In this document: piece after piece, positions 25,514 to 34,387 of the stretch
Numbering within the stretch: position 1 is the first letter of the stretch
Layout of the letters: every line of letters begins with the position of its first letter
From: Ornithinimicrobium pratense
GTDB taxonomy: Bacteria; Actinomycetota; Actinomycetes; Actinomycetales; Dermatophilaceae
Direction: 5' to 3'
Assembly (NCBI RefSeq): GCF_008843165.1
Contig: NZ_CP044427.1
Coordinates: forward strand, 620,001-684,000
DNA length: 64,000 bases
Made by a program: the position numbers and the translations under genes
Notes under the pieces: model-generated
Seen by the model: only the letters and a program-made list of their open reading frames with translations
The model's database searches: none
Told to the model about the DNA's origin: nothing

Positions 25514-26614
25514 ATGGCAGTGGCTGTGAACCAGGCCTTCGACTCGGCCCTGCCGTTGCTGGCCGAGCATGCCGACATCGAGCGGCAGCTCGCCGACCCG
25601 GCTGTGCACGGTGACCCGGCGGCGCTGAAGAGGCTGAACAAGAGGTATGCCGCGCTCGGCCCGACGGTGAGCGCCTATCGGGCCTGGGAGAGGGCTGCGG
25701 CCGACCTCGGGGCGGCCCGCGAGCTGGCGACGGAGGACGCCTCCTTCGCCGAGGAGGTCCCCACGCTGGAGGAGGCTGAGGCGAAGGCTGCCAAGCACCT
25801 GCGCGGCCAGCTCGTGCCGCGTGACCCCGATGACGACCGCGACATCATCCTTGAGGTGAAGGCGGGCGAGGGTGGGGAGGAGTCGGCGCTGTTCGCCGGT
25901 GACCTGCTGCGGATGTACCTGCGCTACGCCGAACGCCGGGGCTGGCGCACCGAGCTGCTTGATACCACCCCGTCGGACCTGGGCGGCTACAAGGACGCGC
26001 GGGTCTCGATCAGCGCCACCGGCACCCCGGCGCCCGGGGCGGCGCCGTGGGCCAGGCTGAAGTACGAGGGCGGTGTGCACCGTGTCCAGCGGGTCCCGGT
26101 CACCGAGAGCCAGGGGCGGATCCACACCTCAGCGGCCGGTGTCCTGGTCATGCCCGACATCGACGACCCCGCAGAGGTGGCCCTGGACCCGCACGACCTG
26201 AAGATCGACGTCTTCCGCTCCTCCGGTCCGGGCGGGCAGTCGGTGAACACCACCGACTCCGCGGTCCGGATTACCCACCTGCCGACCGGCCTGGTCGTCT
26301 CCTGCCAGAACGAGAAGTCACAGTTGCAGAACAAGGAGTCCGCGCTTCGCGTGCTGCGCGCCCGGCTGCACCAGATGGCACTGGACGAGGCCGAGGCTGC
26401 GGCGAGCGAGCAGCGCCGCAGCCAGGTGCGGACGGTGGACCGCAGCGAGCGGATCCGGACCTACAACTTCCCCGAGAACCGCATCGCCGACCACCGCACG
26501 GGGTTCAAGGCCTACAACCTGGACCAGGTGCTGGACGGCGACCTCGACCCGGTCCTGCAGTCCGCAGTCGCCGCCGACGAGCAGGCCCGCCTCGAGGCGG
26601 CGGGGGAGCGGTGA
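25514..26614 (+). CDS. prfA: peptide chain release factor 1
   Basis: A class I release factor for UAA/UAG. With the ATG at 25514 it has 366 residues. The GGQ loop that triggers peptide release is in [20 protein letters not shown] (G240-Q242). The N-terminal helical domain and the acidic [22 protein letters not shown] segment match RF1. Starts at 25505 (ATG) or 25520 (GTG, GAGAGG 7 nt upstream) are possible. The stop overlaps the start of prmC, the enzyme that methylates the GGQ glutamine. Confidence 0.96.
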   Translation: MAVAVNQAFDSALPLLAEHADIERQLADPAVHGDPAALKRLNKRYAALGPTVSAYRAWERAAADLGAARELATEDASFAEEVPTLEEAEAKAAKHLRGQLVPRDPDDDRDIILEVKAGEGGEESALFAGDLLRMYLRYAERRGWRTELLDTTPSDLGGYKDARVSISATGTPAPGAAPWARLKYEGGVHRVQRVPVTESQGRIHTSAAGVLVMPDIDDPAEVALDPHDLKIDVFRSSGPGGQSVNTTDSAVRITHLPTGLVVSCQNEKSQLQNKESALRVLRARLHQMALDEAEAAASEQRRSQVRTVDRSERIRTYNFPENRIADHRTGFKAYNLDQVLDGDLDPVLQSAVAADEQARLEAAGER

Positions 26615-27474
26615 GCCCCGGCGTTGACCGCGCGGCCCGCTGGGGCACGGCCGAGCTGGCCCGGGCGCAGGTGCCCAGCCCTGCGGTCGACGCCGAGCAC
26701 CTGCTCGCCCACGCCACCGGCCGTGACGTGGGCGAACTGAGGCGGGAGCGGCTGCTGGGCCGGGACATCGACGAGGCGACGCTGACCGCATACCGGTCCC
26801 TGGTGGAGCGCCGCGCAGCCCGGGTGCCGCTCCAGCACCTCACCGGGACCGCCCACTTCGCCGGACTGGACCTGAGCGTCGGCCCCGGCGTCTTCACCCC
26901 CCGCCCCGAGACCGAGACGCTGCTCAACCTGGCGCTCGGTGACCTCGAGGGTGTGGCGCACCCGGTCGTGCTCGACCTGTGCACCGGCTCAGGGGCGCTT
27001 GCACTGGCCGTGGCGGCGGCCCGACCGGACGCCCGCGTGGGGGCGGTGGAGCTCTCCCCACAGGCGCACCGGTATGCGGCCACCAACCTCGCCGCGCACC
27101 CCGCCGGGCGCTCGGTCGAGCTGCGCCTGGGCCGTGCGCAAGAGGCCTTTCCTGAACTGTGTGACAGCGTCGACGTGATCACCTGCAATCCGCCCTACAT
27201 CCCACCGGACGCCGAGCCGGTGGACCCGGAGGCGCGTGAGCACGACCCGGAGCTGGCCCTCTACGGCGGCGGGGTGGACGGGCTGGAGGTGCCCCGGCAG
27301 ATCGCCGGGTGGGCGCTGCGGCTCCTGCGCCCAGGCGGGGTGCTGCTCATGGAGCATGCGGACGCCCAGGGGGAGAGCCTGCCGGCGGCGCTGCGCGAGC
27401 TGGGCTTCGCCGACGTCGCCGATCACCCCGACCTGGGCGGCCGACCGCGGGTGAGCCGCGGCGCGCGCCCCTAG
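26611..27474 (+). CDS. prmC: release factor glutamine methyltransferase
   Basis: A 287-residue SAM-dependent N5-glutamine methyltransferase acting on the GGQ motif of release factors. It shows the N-terminal helical domain, [11 protein letters not shown], the SAM loop [16 protein letters not shown] and the substrate-binding NPPY motif ([22 protein letters not shown]). GTG at 26611 overlaps the prfA stop (GTGA), so the two are coupled. Its 3' end overlaps the convergent acyltransferase gene by 4 bp. Confidence 0.96.
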   Translation: MSPGVDRAARWGTAELARAQVPSPAVDAEHLLAHATGRDVGELRRERLLGRDIDEATLTAYRSLVERRAARVPLQHLTGTAHFAGLDLSVGPGVFTPRPETETLLNLALGDLEGVAHPVVLDLCTGSGALALAVAAARPDARVGAVELSPQAHRYAATNLAAHPAGRSVELRLGRAQEAFPELCDSVDVITCNPPYIPPDAEPVDPEAREHDPELALYGGGVDGLEVPRQIAGWALRLLRPGGVLLMEHADAQGESLPAALRELGFADVADHPDLGGRPRVSRGARP

Positions 27475-29543
27475 CGGGGGTGCGCGTAGAGCCCTGGGGC
27501 AGCCTCGCGCAACGCCTCGTCCAGCGCAGGAGCCAGGGTGGTCGCGAACGACGCCGACAGGTGCGAGTGGTCGTGGTAGGCGATGATGTTGCCCACCACG
27601 GCCTGGCACACCTCGGGAGCACAGACGTGGTCGGTGAGGTCCACCAGCCCGACGTTGGCGGGCACCATGTCCGGCGTCATCGGTGACGGACCCGGCACCC
27701 GGGGGGTGTCGCACACCGAGGGATCGGCAAGGTTCTGCGCCACGCAGGAGGGCACGTCGCCCTGCATCCTGAAGATGTCCCGGATCGCGACCACGTCGAT
27801 GTCGTGCTCGGCGAGCCGCTCGAAAACCTCGACGAAACCGCGGGAGGCCTTCTCCCCGGTCGTCTCCGCCTGCGCCGTCGTGGTGGCCAGGGTGAAGACG
27901 ACGTCCGGGCCCAGCTCGACCAACTCCGCGAGGGCGCGGCGGTTCCACTCCTGGCAGGAGGCGTTGGGCACGAGGTCGGTCTCCGCCGGGAACTGCCCGG
28001 TGCTCGTCGTCAGCTGGCAGCCGGCCTTGACCATGACCAGGACCCGCCAGCCGTGCTCTGCGGCCAGGACCCGCCAGGTGGGCTCCCACATGGCACCGTG
28101 CGAGCCGCCGGTGATGACCACCGTCGCCACCGGGTCGGGCACCTCCATGCCGGGTGGCTCCGGGCAGAAGAGCACCTCGGCGAGCTCGGGTCGGTCCTCC
28201 GCGCCTTGCCAGCAGCCCTGGGCGTCGTGGGGCGGCAGGTCCGCGTCGGCCTCGGTCGGGTCGAGCAGTAGCGGCGCCTCGGGCACCGGGCCCCAGCCGG
28301 GCCGCAGCGCCAGGGCCCCGGGATGGTCGTGGCTGGTGCCGTCCAGGACCTGTCGGGCCAGGTCGGCCCGGGCAGCCTCGGCCTCCTGCTGGGCCCGGGA
28401 GTCCAGCCACAGCCCGGACCCGGCCAGGATCAGCGCCGGCACCACCAGGGCGACGGCCCCGACTCCGGCCGTCCGGCGTGGGGACGGCCAGCGCCGCACG
28501 TCCGCGAGGGGGCGTTCGACCAGCCGGTGCGTGGCGTGGGCCAGCCCCACGGACGCCACCAGGACCCCGGCCGAGAGCAGGGGATCGCCGGCCGGCCGGG
28601 TGCCCAGGTGCAGGGCCACGATGAGCAGGGGCCAGTGCCACAGGTACAGGCCGTAGGAGATGTCGCCCAGCCAGCGGGCCGGGCCGGTGGCGAGCAGCCG
28701 GTCGGCGCTGCCGGGCGCGCCGGTGTCGTCGGCCAGCAGGAAGAGCACCACGCCCAGCACAGGCCACAGGGCCCACGGGCCGGGGAAGAGCGCGGCGCCG
28801 TCCAGGACGAAACCGCAGGAGACGATCAGGGCCAGGCCGGTCCAGCCGAGGCCGACCCGCACCGCCCGCGGCAACCGCCGGTGCGCGGCGGTGAGGGTTA
28901 GCAAGCCGGGCAGGGTCAGCTCCCACAGACGGGCCCCGGTGTGCAGGTAGGCGACCTGCTGGTCGAGGCGGTGCAGGTGCACGGCATACCCGAAGGACGC
29001 GGCGCTGACCGCGAGCACCACCACGGTCAGGGCCGCCCGGACGGGCAGGCGGCGGCGGCGGAGCAGCCACCACGCGGCGCCGAGCACGACCGGCCAGAGG
29101 AGGTAGAACTGGCCCTGGACGGACAGCGACCAGAAGTGCTGCAGCGGGCTGGTCTGCACACCGGCGGCGTCGTAGCCGAGCTGGGAGGCGATGAGCTGCC
29201 AGTTCTCGACGTAGAGCAGGACCGCCGCCGTCTCCTGCCAGGTCTGGGCGCGCATCGGGGCGGGCAGCAGCACCAGGGTGGCGAGCACGACGAAGGCGAG
29301 CACGGGCACGACGGGGGGCAGCAGCCGGCGCACGAGCCGGGCCAGGTAGGCCGGGAGGTCGAACCCCTGGCCGCTCACCCGGCGCAGGATCAGGCCGGTG
29401 AAGAGGAAGCCGGAGATGGCCAGGAAGACGTCGATGCCGCCGGAGACTCGGCCGGCTCCGAAGAGGTGGAAGAGCACCACCAGGACCACGGCCACCCCCC
29501 GCAGGCCGTGCAGGCCTTCGCGGCGGGCGCTCGGTGCAACCAT
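27471..29543 (-). CDS. acyltransferase 3/SGNH membrane protein (OafA-like)
   Basis: A 690-residue integral membrane protein. The N-terminal 380 residues form the acyltransferase-3 domain with about ten membrane segments; GLHGLRGVAVVLVVLFHLF has the typical R/H motif and FWSLSVQGQFYLLWP is the second signature. The C-terminal 280 residues form an extracytoplasmic SGNH domain (VVITGGSHGAMWEPTW for block I; ending DHSHLSASF with DxxH). Such proteins acetylate cell-wall or surface polysaccharides. The exact glycan is unknown. Confidence 0.93.
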   Translation of the reverse strand: MVAPSARREGLHGLRGVAVVLVVLFHLFGAGRVSGGIDVFLAISGFLFTGLILRRVSGQGFDLPAYLARLVRRLLPPVVPVLAFVVLATLVLLPAPMRAQTWQETAAVLLYVENWQLIASQLGYDAAGVQTSPLQHFWSLSVQGQFYLLWPVVLGAAWWLLRRRRLPVRAALTVVVLAVSAASFGYAVHLHRLDQQVAYLHTGARLWELTLPGLLTLTAAHRRLPRAVRVGLGWTGLALIVSCGFVLDGAALFPGPWALWPVLGVVLFLLADDTGAPGSADRLLATGPARWLGDISYGLYLWHWPLLIVALHLGTRPAGDPLLSAGVLVASVGLAHATHRLVERPLADVRRWPSPRRTAGVGAVALVVPALILAGSGLWLDSRAQQEAEAARADLARQVLDGTSHDHPGALALRPGWGPVPEAPLLLDPTEADADLPPHDAQGCWQGAEDRPELAEVLFCPEPPGMEVPDPVATVVITGGSHGAMWEPTWRVLAAEHGWRVLVMVKAGCQLTTSTGQFPAETDLVPNASCQEWNRRALAELVELGPDVVFTLATTTAQAETTGEKASRGFVEVFERLAEHDIDVVAIRDIFRMQGDVPSCVAQNLADPSVCDTPRVPGPSPMTPDMVPANVGLVDLTDHVCAPEVCQAVVGNIIAYHDHSHLSASFATTLAPALDEALREAAPGLYAHPR

Positions 29544-29624
29544 CCCCTCGACCTTCGATCATCGGCGCGGCCCGCCGGACCGGGCCTGGATCACCGTACC
29601 CCGGTCCTGCTGCCCCCATGAGCA

Positions 29625-29660
29625 AGGCCTGCCCGGTCGCTGTCGCGACCGGGCAGGCCT
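29625..29660 (-). terminator. long perfect hairpin terminator
   Basis: A perfect 16-bp stem (AGGCCTGCCCGGTCGC with its complement) with a TGTC loop, 20 bp beyond the stop of the tiny membrane gene at 29681-29764 on the minus strand and before the acyltransferase gene. Confidence 0.85.
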
Positions 29661-29680
29661 GCACTGCGCTCTGACCTTGG

Positions 29681-29764
29681 TCAGGTGCGGTTCATGATCC
29701 AGATGATCAGGGCGATGATCAGCAGGATGCCGACGATGGTCCAGATGAGTCCGCTTCCACGCAT
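29681..29764 (-). CDS. tiny single-span membrane peptide, copy 1
   Basis: A 27-residue peptide: MRGSGLIWTIVGILLIIALI then IWIMNRT. AAGGAG lies 8 nt before the ATG at 29764. Apart from the first five and last three residues it is one transmembrane helix. It is a near-duplicate of the peptide at 29925-29999. The gene has its own strong terminator. Similar tiny hydrophobic proteins occur in other actinobacteria; their function is unknown, with small-toxin or membrane-regulator roles possible. Confidence 0.8.
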   Translation of the reverse strand: MRGSGLIWTIVGILLIIALIIWIMNRT

Positions 29765-29924
29765 GGGTCGACTCCTTTCTTGGTGCGGTGCGCCGGGGCG
29801 CAGGGGGCTCCCCGGCGGTTCAGGGTCGCTTGAGGTCACGGTCGCTCGGACACCGACGGGACGAGCAGGGGCTGGCTCGGTCGAGCCTGACGTCCCGGTG
29901 GGTCAACTGCAACCGAGCGGAGAG

Positions 29925-29999
29925 CTAGAAGATAAAGATGATCAGGGCGATGATCAGCAGAATGCCGACGATGGTCCAGATCAGTCCTCCACCACGCAT
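29925..29999 (-). CDS. tiny single-span membrane peptide, copy 2
   Basis: A 24-residue peptide: MRGGGLIWTIVGILLIIALI then IFIF. AAAGGAA lies about 8 nt before the ATG at 29999. It shares 20 of its first 21 residues with copy 1, 160 bp downstream on the same strand. Both keep the sequence LIWTIVGILLIIALII, showing constraint on the membrane helix. Function unknown. Confidence 0.8.
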   Translation of the reverse strand: MRGGGLIWTIVGILLIIALIIFIF

Positions 30000-30163
30000 G
30001 GGGGGTTCCTTTCCTAGTTCGGCACGGGCGCCGTCGTGCAACCCGTGTCTGGGAACACTCTGGGACGACCGGCTGGCCCCCGCAACTCGAAAGGGCGGCA
30101 GTACGACCCTCCTGGCGTGGGACGATGGCGCCCTGACCACCCCTGAGCCGGACCGGAGGACCC

Positions 30164-31003
30164 ATGGCTGGCACGTCATCGACGCCCGAGCGGCTGCTGG
30201 ACTGCAGCGACCCGGAGCACCGGACGGCGGCGGTGGGACGCGCCGCTGAGGTGGTGCGCCAGGGCCGCCTCGTCGTGCTGCCGACAGACACGGTCTACGG
30301 CGTGGGCGCTGACGCCTTCGACGAGGTCGCGGTGGCCATGGTGCTGGCCGCGAAGCACCGTGGCCGAGAGATGCCCCCGCCCGTGCTCGTCCCCGACGCG
30401 CGCACGGTCGACGGTCTCGCGGTCGACGTGCCGATGTACGCCCGGATCCTCATGCGCCAGTTCTGGCCCGGGCCCCTGACCCTCGTCTTCCGGTCCCAGC
30501 CCTCCCTGCAGTGGGACCTGGGGGAGACCAACGGCACGGTCGCCCTGCGGATGCCCGACGACGAGGTGGCCCTGGCCCTGCTCACCGAGGTGGGACCTCT
30601 GGCCGTGACCAGCGCCAACGTGACCGGGCAGCCCGCGGCCACGACGGCCCAGGAGGCCCTGGACCAGCTGGGTGGCGCCGTCACCGTCTATCTCGACGGC
30701 GGCCCGCGCACCGGCGGGCTGCCCTCGACGATCGTGGACTGCACCGGGGGGGAACCGGTCATCCTGCGTTCCGGGGCGCTCAGCGCGGCGCAGATCAGGA
30801 GCGTGCTCGGCACCACGGTCCTCCACGACCACCCTCCGGCGGTGGGCGAGCCGGAAGGCCACGGGGAGGGGGAGAGGCCCCGGGGGCACGGCCAGCCGGC
30901 TGAGCCCGACGGCGCCGTCCTGGTGGGCAGCGTTCGGCCCAGCGCGGTGCCGGTCCCGGCCACGGCATACCGCGTCGTGCCCGCGGCCCGCGACCGTTCC
31001 TGA
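30164..31003 (+). CDS. L-threonylcarbamoyladenylate synthase (Sua5/YrdC family)
   Basis: A 279-residue protein that makes threonylcarbamoyl-AMP for the t6A37 modification of ANN-reading tRNAs. It has GRLVVLPTDTVYGVGADAFD, KHRGREMPPPVLV, FWPGPLTLVF, VALRMPDD and VTSANVTGQPA of the YrdC fold. A Gly/Pro/Glu-rich tail of about 60 residues follows in place of a Sua5 domain. CCGGAGG lies 4 nt before the ATG. In related genomes this gene directly follows prmC; here an acyltransferase and two tiny genes intervene. Confidence 0.93.
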   Translation: MAGTSSTPERLLDCSDPEHRTAAVGRAAEVVRQGRLVVLPTDTVYGVGADAFDEVAVAMVLAAKHRGREMPPPVLVPDARTVDGLAVDVPMYARILMRQFWPGPLTLVFRSQPSLQWDLGETNGTVALRMPDDEVALALLTEVGPLAVTSANVTGQPAATTAQEALDQLGGAVTVYLDGGPRTGGLPSTIVDCTGGEPVILRSGALSAAQIRSVLGTTVLHDHPPAVGEPEGHGEGERPRGHGQPAEPDGAVLVGSVRPSAVPVPATAYRVVPAARDRS

Positions 31004-31036
31004 CCACGCACACGGCGACGCCCTACAGTGGGGCGC

Positions 31037-32338
31037 ATGACCACCGCCGTAACCCCCCAGAGCTACTACGGACCGCACTTCGGTGCCCTGCTTCAGCAGG
31101 ACCCGCAGATCGCGGAACTGCTGGTCTCCGAGCTGGACCGCCAGCGCGCGGGGCTACAGCTCATCGCCAGCGAGAACCAGACCAGCCCGGCCGTGCTCGC
31201 CGCCTTGGGCTCCACGCTGTCCAACAAGTACGCCGAGGGCTACCCGCACGCGCGCTACTACGGCGGGTGCTCCGAGGTGGACAAGGTCGAGGACCTGGCG
31301 ATAGCACGCGCCAAGGAGCTCTTCGGCGCCGACCACGCCAACGTGCAGCCGCACTCCGGCGCCAGCGCCAACCAGGCGGTCTACGGCGCCTTCACCGCTC
31401 CCGGCGACACCATCCTGGCGATGTCGCTGGATCACGGTGGCCACCTGACCCACGGCTTCAAGGTCAGCTTCTCCGGGAAATGGTTCAACGCAGTGCACTA
31501 CGGCGTCACGCAGGACACCGAGGACATCGACTACGACCAGGTCGAGGCATTGGCCAGGGAACACCGGCCCAAGATGATCGTGGCCGGCGGCTCGGCGGTC
31601 CCGCGGCTGATCGACTTCGAGCGGTTCCGAGCCATCGCCGACGAGGTCGGCGCGATCTTCTGGGTCGACGCCGCCCACTTCATCGGCCTGGTGGCCGGCA
31701 AAGTCATCCCCTCGCCTGTGCCGTATGCCGACGTGGTCTCCTTCACCACGCACAAGGTGCTGCGCGGGCCCCGTGGCGGCGCGATCGTGTGCAAGCAGGA
31801 GCACGCCAAGAAGATCGATCGCGCGGTCTTCCCCATGATGCAGGGCGGCCCGCTGATGCACGGCGTGGCCGGCAAGGCGGTCAACTTCGCCGAGTGCATG
31901 ACTCCCGCCTACCAGGCCTACGCCCGGCAGGTCCTCGACAACGCCGCGGCGCTTGCGGCCGGACTGGACCGGCACGGCATCCGGCCGATCACCGGCGGCA
32001 CCGACACCCACCTGTCCCTGCACGACCTGCGCGGAGTCGGGGTCACCGGCGTGGACGCCGAGGCACGGTGCGATGCCGCCGGCATCGTGCTCAACAAGAA
32101 CGCCATCCCGTTCGATCCCGAGAAGCCCAACGTGGCCTCCGGCATCCGGGTCGGCAGCCCTTCGGTCACCACTCAGGGGATGGGCGTGGAGCAGATGGAC
32201 GCCATCGCCGATCTGATGCACCGGGCGATCACCCAGACCGACGGCGACCCCGAGCACGCGGTGGCCCGGGAGATCCGCGCCGAGGTGACCCAGCTGCTGC
32301 AGGCCTACCCCGCCTACCCGGACCCGCACGCCGGCTGA
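31037..32338 (+). CDS. glyA: serine hydroxymethyltransferase
   Basis: A 433-residue PLP enzyme for serine/glycine and one-carbon units. LIASENQTSPAVLAALGS, KYAEGYPHARYYGG, the HSGASANQAVY motif, and VSFTTHKVLRGPRGG (PLP lysine in THK) are all present. A TACAGT -10 (31024-31029) lies 7 nt before the ATG, so it is probably leaderless. The preceding GTG at 31028 is less likely. Confidence 0.97.
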   Translation: MTTAVTPQSYYGPHFGALLQQDPQIAELLVSELDRQRAGLQLIASENQTSPAVLAALGSTLSNKYAEGYPHARYYGGCSEVDKVEDLAIARAKELFGADHANVQPHSGASANQAVYGAFTAPGDTILAMSLDHGGHLTHGFKVSFSGKWFNAVHYGVTQDTEDIDYDQVEALAREHRPKMIVAGGSAVPRLIDFERFRAIADEVGAIFWVDAAHFIGLVAGKVIPSPVPYADVVSFTTHKVLRGPRGGAIVCKQEHAKKIDRAVFPMMQGGPLMHGVAGKAVNFAECMTPAYQAYARQVLDNAAALAAGLDRHGIRPITGGTDTHLSLHDLRGVGVTGVDAEARCDAAGIVLNKNAIPFDPEKPNVASGIRVGSPSVTTQGMGVEQMDAIADLMHRAITQTDGDPEHAVAREIRAEVTQLLQAYPAYPDPHAG

Positions 32339-32354
32339 CGCCGCACCCCATACC

Positions 32355-33461
32355 GTGCGCGAGTTCTTGATGGTGCTGCTCACCGCAGCCATCGTCACGT
32401 ATCTCGTCACCCCTCTCATCCGCCGGCTGGCGCTCGCCGTCGGGGCAATGACCGCGGTGCGGGACCGGGACGTGCACTCCGTCCCGATCCCGCGCCTGGG
32501 TGGGGTCGGTATGCTGCTCGGCTTCGGCGCCGCGGTCCTGCTCGGCTCCCAGTTGCCCTACCTCGGCCAGCTCTTCTCCAGCACCCCGGCGATCTACGGG
32601 GTGCTCGCCGGGGCGGCGATCATCACCCTGCTCGGGGCCGTCGACGACGTGCACGACCTGGACTGGCTGACCAAGCTCGCGGGCCAGGTGCTCGCCGGCG
32701 GCGTCATGGCCTTCTTCGGGGTCCGGCTGCTGCAGCTGCCCATCCTCGGCGTCACCGTCCTGCCGGAGCCGGTGATGGTGATGCTCACCATCCTGGTCGT
32801 GGTGATCTCCACCAACGCGGTGAACTTCATCGACGGGCTGGACGGGCTGGCCGCGGGGGTGGTGCTCATCGCCGCGAGCGCCTTCTTCGCCTGGACCTAC
32901 CTGGTCAGCCGCGCCTTTGATCCGCCCAACGTCTTCCACCAGGCCACCTTCATCAGCGCGGCGCTGATCGGCGTCTGTCTGGGCTTCCTCCCGCACAACT
33001 TCCACCCGGCCCGGCTCTTCATGGGCGACGCCGGTGCGCTGCTGCTCGGTCTGCTCCTGGCCGCCTCGACCATCTCGATGACCGGCTCGGTCGACCCCAA
33101 CTCCTCGCTGGCCAGCGCCTCGGCCGCCACCGCGATCCTGCTGCCGGTCCTGATCCCGCTGGCGGTCATGGCCCTGCCCTTCCTCGACGTCCTGCTGGCC
33201 GTGCTGCGCCGCACCCGCCGGGGGCAGCTGCCGTGGAAGCCGGACCGCGGCCACCTGCACCACCAGTTGCTGGACATCGGGCACAGCCACCGGGGGGCGG
33301 TGGTTCTCCTCTACCTATGGTCGGCCCTCATCGCGCTGGGCGCGGTGTCCTTCGCCTACCTCCAGGTGTGGACCTCCGTGGTCGGCATCGTGCTCCTGCT
33401 GACCCTGGCCCTGGCACTCACCTGGCAGCCGTCGCGGCCGACGACCTGGGCGCGTCGTTGA
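32355..33461 (+). CDS. WecA/TagO-type glycosyl-1-phosphate transferase
   Basis: A 368-residue polytopic membrane protein (about 11 helices) that moves GlcNAc-1-phosphate (or a related sugar) to decaprenyl phosphate, starting arabinogalactan-, teichoic acid- or exopolysaccharide-like polymers. Motifs: RLGGVGM, DDVHDLDWLTKLAGQ, NFIDGLDGLAAG, MGDAGALLLG and the C-terminal HLHHQLLDIGHSHRG. The conserved position next to the atp operon is known from mycobacteria (wecA upstream of atp). The start is a GTG 16 bp after glyA. Confidence 0.93.
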   Translation: MREFLMVLLTAAIVTYLVTPLIRRLALAVGAMTAVRDRDVHSVPIPRLGGVGMLLGFGAAVLLGSQLPYLGQLFSSTPAIYGVLAGAAIITLLGAVDDVHDLDWLTKLAGQVLAGGVMAFFGVRLLQLPILGVTVLPEPVMVMLTILVVVISTNAVNFIDGLDGLAAGVVLIAASAFFAWTYLVSRAFDPPNVFHQATFISAALIGVCLGFLPHNFHPARLFMGDAGALLLGLLLAASTISMTGSVDPNSSLASASAATAILLPVLIPLAVMALPFLDVLLAVLRRTRRGQLPWKPDRGHLHHQLLDIGHSHRGAVVLLYLWSALIALGAVSFAYLQVWTSVVGIVLLLTLALALTWQPSRPTTWARR

Positions 33462-33488
33462 CCGTCAGGTTCGCCCCCGCAGCGCTGC

Positions 33489-33506
33489 TTGTGATAACTT
33501 TCACAA
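33489..33506. promoter_or_regulatory. CRP/GlxR-like palindromic operator
   Basis: TTGTGATAACTTTCACAA is a perfect palindrome TTGTGA-N6-TCACAA and exactly fits the CRP-family consensus TGTGA-N6-TCACA. It lies 33 bp before the first gene of the ATP synthase cluster, in one of the few AT-rich spots of the region. In corynebacteria the CRP homologue GlxR is known to bind upstream of the atp operon, so cAMP control is plausible. Confidence 0.7.
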
Positions 33507-33538
33507 TCCATCCGCACCCTCTTTCGCCGAGGACGTTC

Positions 33539-34030
33539 ATGACCTCCAGCAGCGCCGAGGCGCGCTCGTCGACCGGGTCCACGACCCGGTCGTCGCCGAC
33601 CCGGCTGATGCTGCTGTGGGCCGTCCCCGCCGGGCTGGCCATCACGCTGGTCGGGGCCCTGGCGGCCTGGCTGGTGGTGGACGGTATGGCGGCCCTGTCC
33701 GCCCTCGTCGGGGGTGTGCTCTCGCTCGGTGTCTTCGGGCTGGGGATCGTCGCCATCCGCGGCCTGCTCTCCGGGCCAGGCCAGATCGTGATGTCCGGCG
33801 CCTTCTTCGTCTTCCTCGTCCAGCTCGCACTGACCGCAGGCGTGCTCTTCCTGCTCAGCCGGTCCGAGCAGGTCAGCCTGATGGCCCTGGGCCTGACCTT
33901 CATCGCGGTCGGGCTGAGCGTCCAGGTCGGCACGGTCGTCGGTGCCCTGCGGGCGCGGGTCAGCGTCGACGTAGACAGCTCCACCTCATCTGTTAGCGTC
34001 ACCCCGACCACGAAGGGAGCCGACCGGTGA
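33539..34030 (+). CDS. ATP synthase-associated membrane protein (AtpI-like)
   Basis: A 163-residue protein with four membrane segments (from about residue 24), preceded by a Ser/Thr-rich cytosolic tail. Position before atpB and the four-helix layout match ATP synthase protein I, a helper for c-ring assembly or cation transport. Sequence similarity is loose by eye. It overlaps the next gene by 4 bp (GTGA). Confidence 0.7.
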   Translation: MTSSSAEARSSTGSTTRSSPTRLMLLWAVPAGLAITLVGALAAWLVVDGMAALSALVGGVLSLGVFGLGIVAIRGLLSGPGQIVMSGAFFVFLVQLALTAGVLFLLSRSEQVSLMALGLTFIAVGLSVQVGTVVGALRARVSVDVDSSTSSVSVTPTTKGADR

Positions 34031-34287
34031 GCCAGTCCACTGGCCCTGCGGGCCACCCCTCCGGCTACTCCGCCAAGGAGGAGCCGACGACGCACAGCCA
34101 GTTCGTGCACGGCGCCTACCCCGCGATCTCCGTCCTGTCCTACTTGCTCGCCGGTCCGTTGACCTTCGGCCTGATGGGCTGGGGGGTCGACCAGTGGCTC
34201 GGCACCAGTTTCCTGCTCGTCGTCGGTCTGCTTGGCGGGATGGGGCTGGCGTTCTACGTCATCTGGCTCCGGTACGGTAGAGCATGA
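34027..34287 (+). CDS. AtpZ/AtpI family protein
   Basis: An 86-residue protein with two helices (about 33-55 and 62-80). ISVLSYLLAGPLTFGLMGWG then VDQWLGTSFLLVVGLLGGMG and FYVIWLRYGRA fit the AtpZ/AtpI family: two helices with a GxxxD loop. The GTG start overlaps the previous gene, so they are coupled. Likely helps assemble the Fo part. Confidence 0.8.
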   Translation: MSQSTGPAGHPSGYSAKEEPTTHSQFVHGAYPAISVLSYLLAGPLTFGLMGWGVDQWLGTSFLLVVGLLGGMGLAFYVIWLRYGRA

Positions 34288-34387
34288 ACGCGGCGGAGAC
34301 CGGCTGTCCCGGCCAGAGTGCCCACCGGCAGTTCTGCGAGTTTGTGATCCAGTCCCCTCGTCCTCGTGACCTGTGTGAGGAGCAGCA

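Noticed and set aside
30900..31036. Glycine riboswitch or other leader before glyA
   Set aside because: The -10 box lies 7 nt before the ATG, leaving no leader in which a riboswitch could fold.
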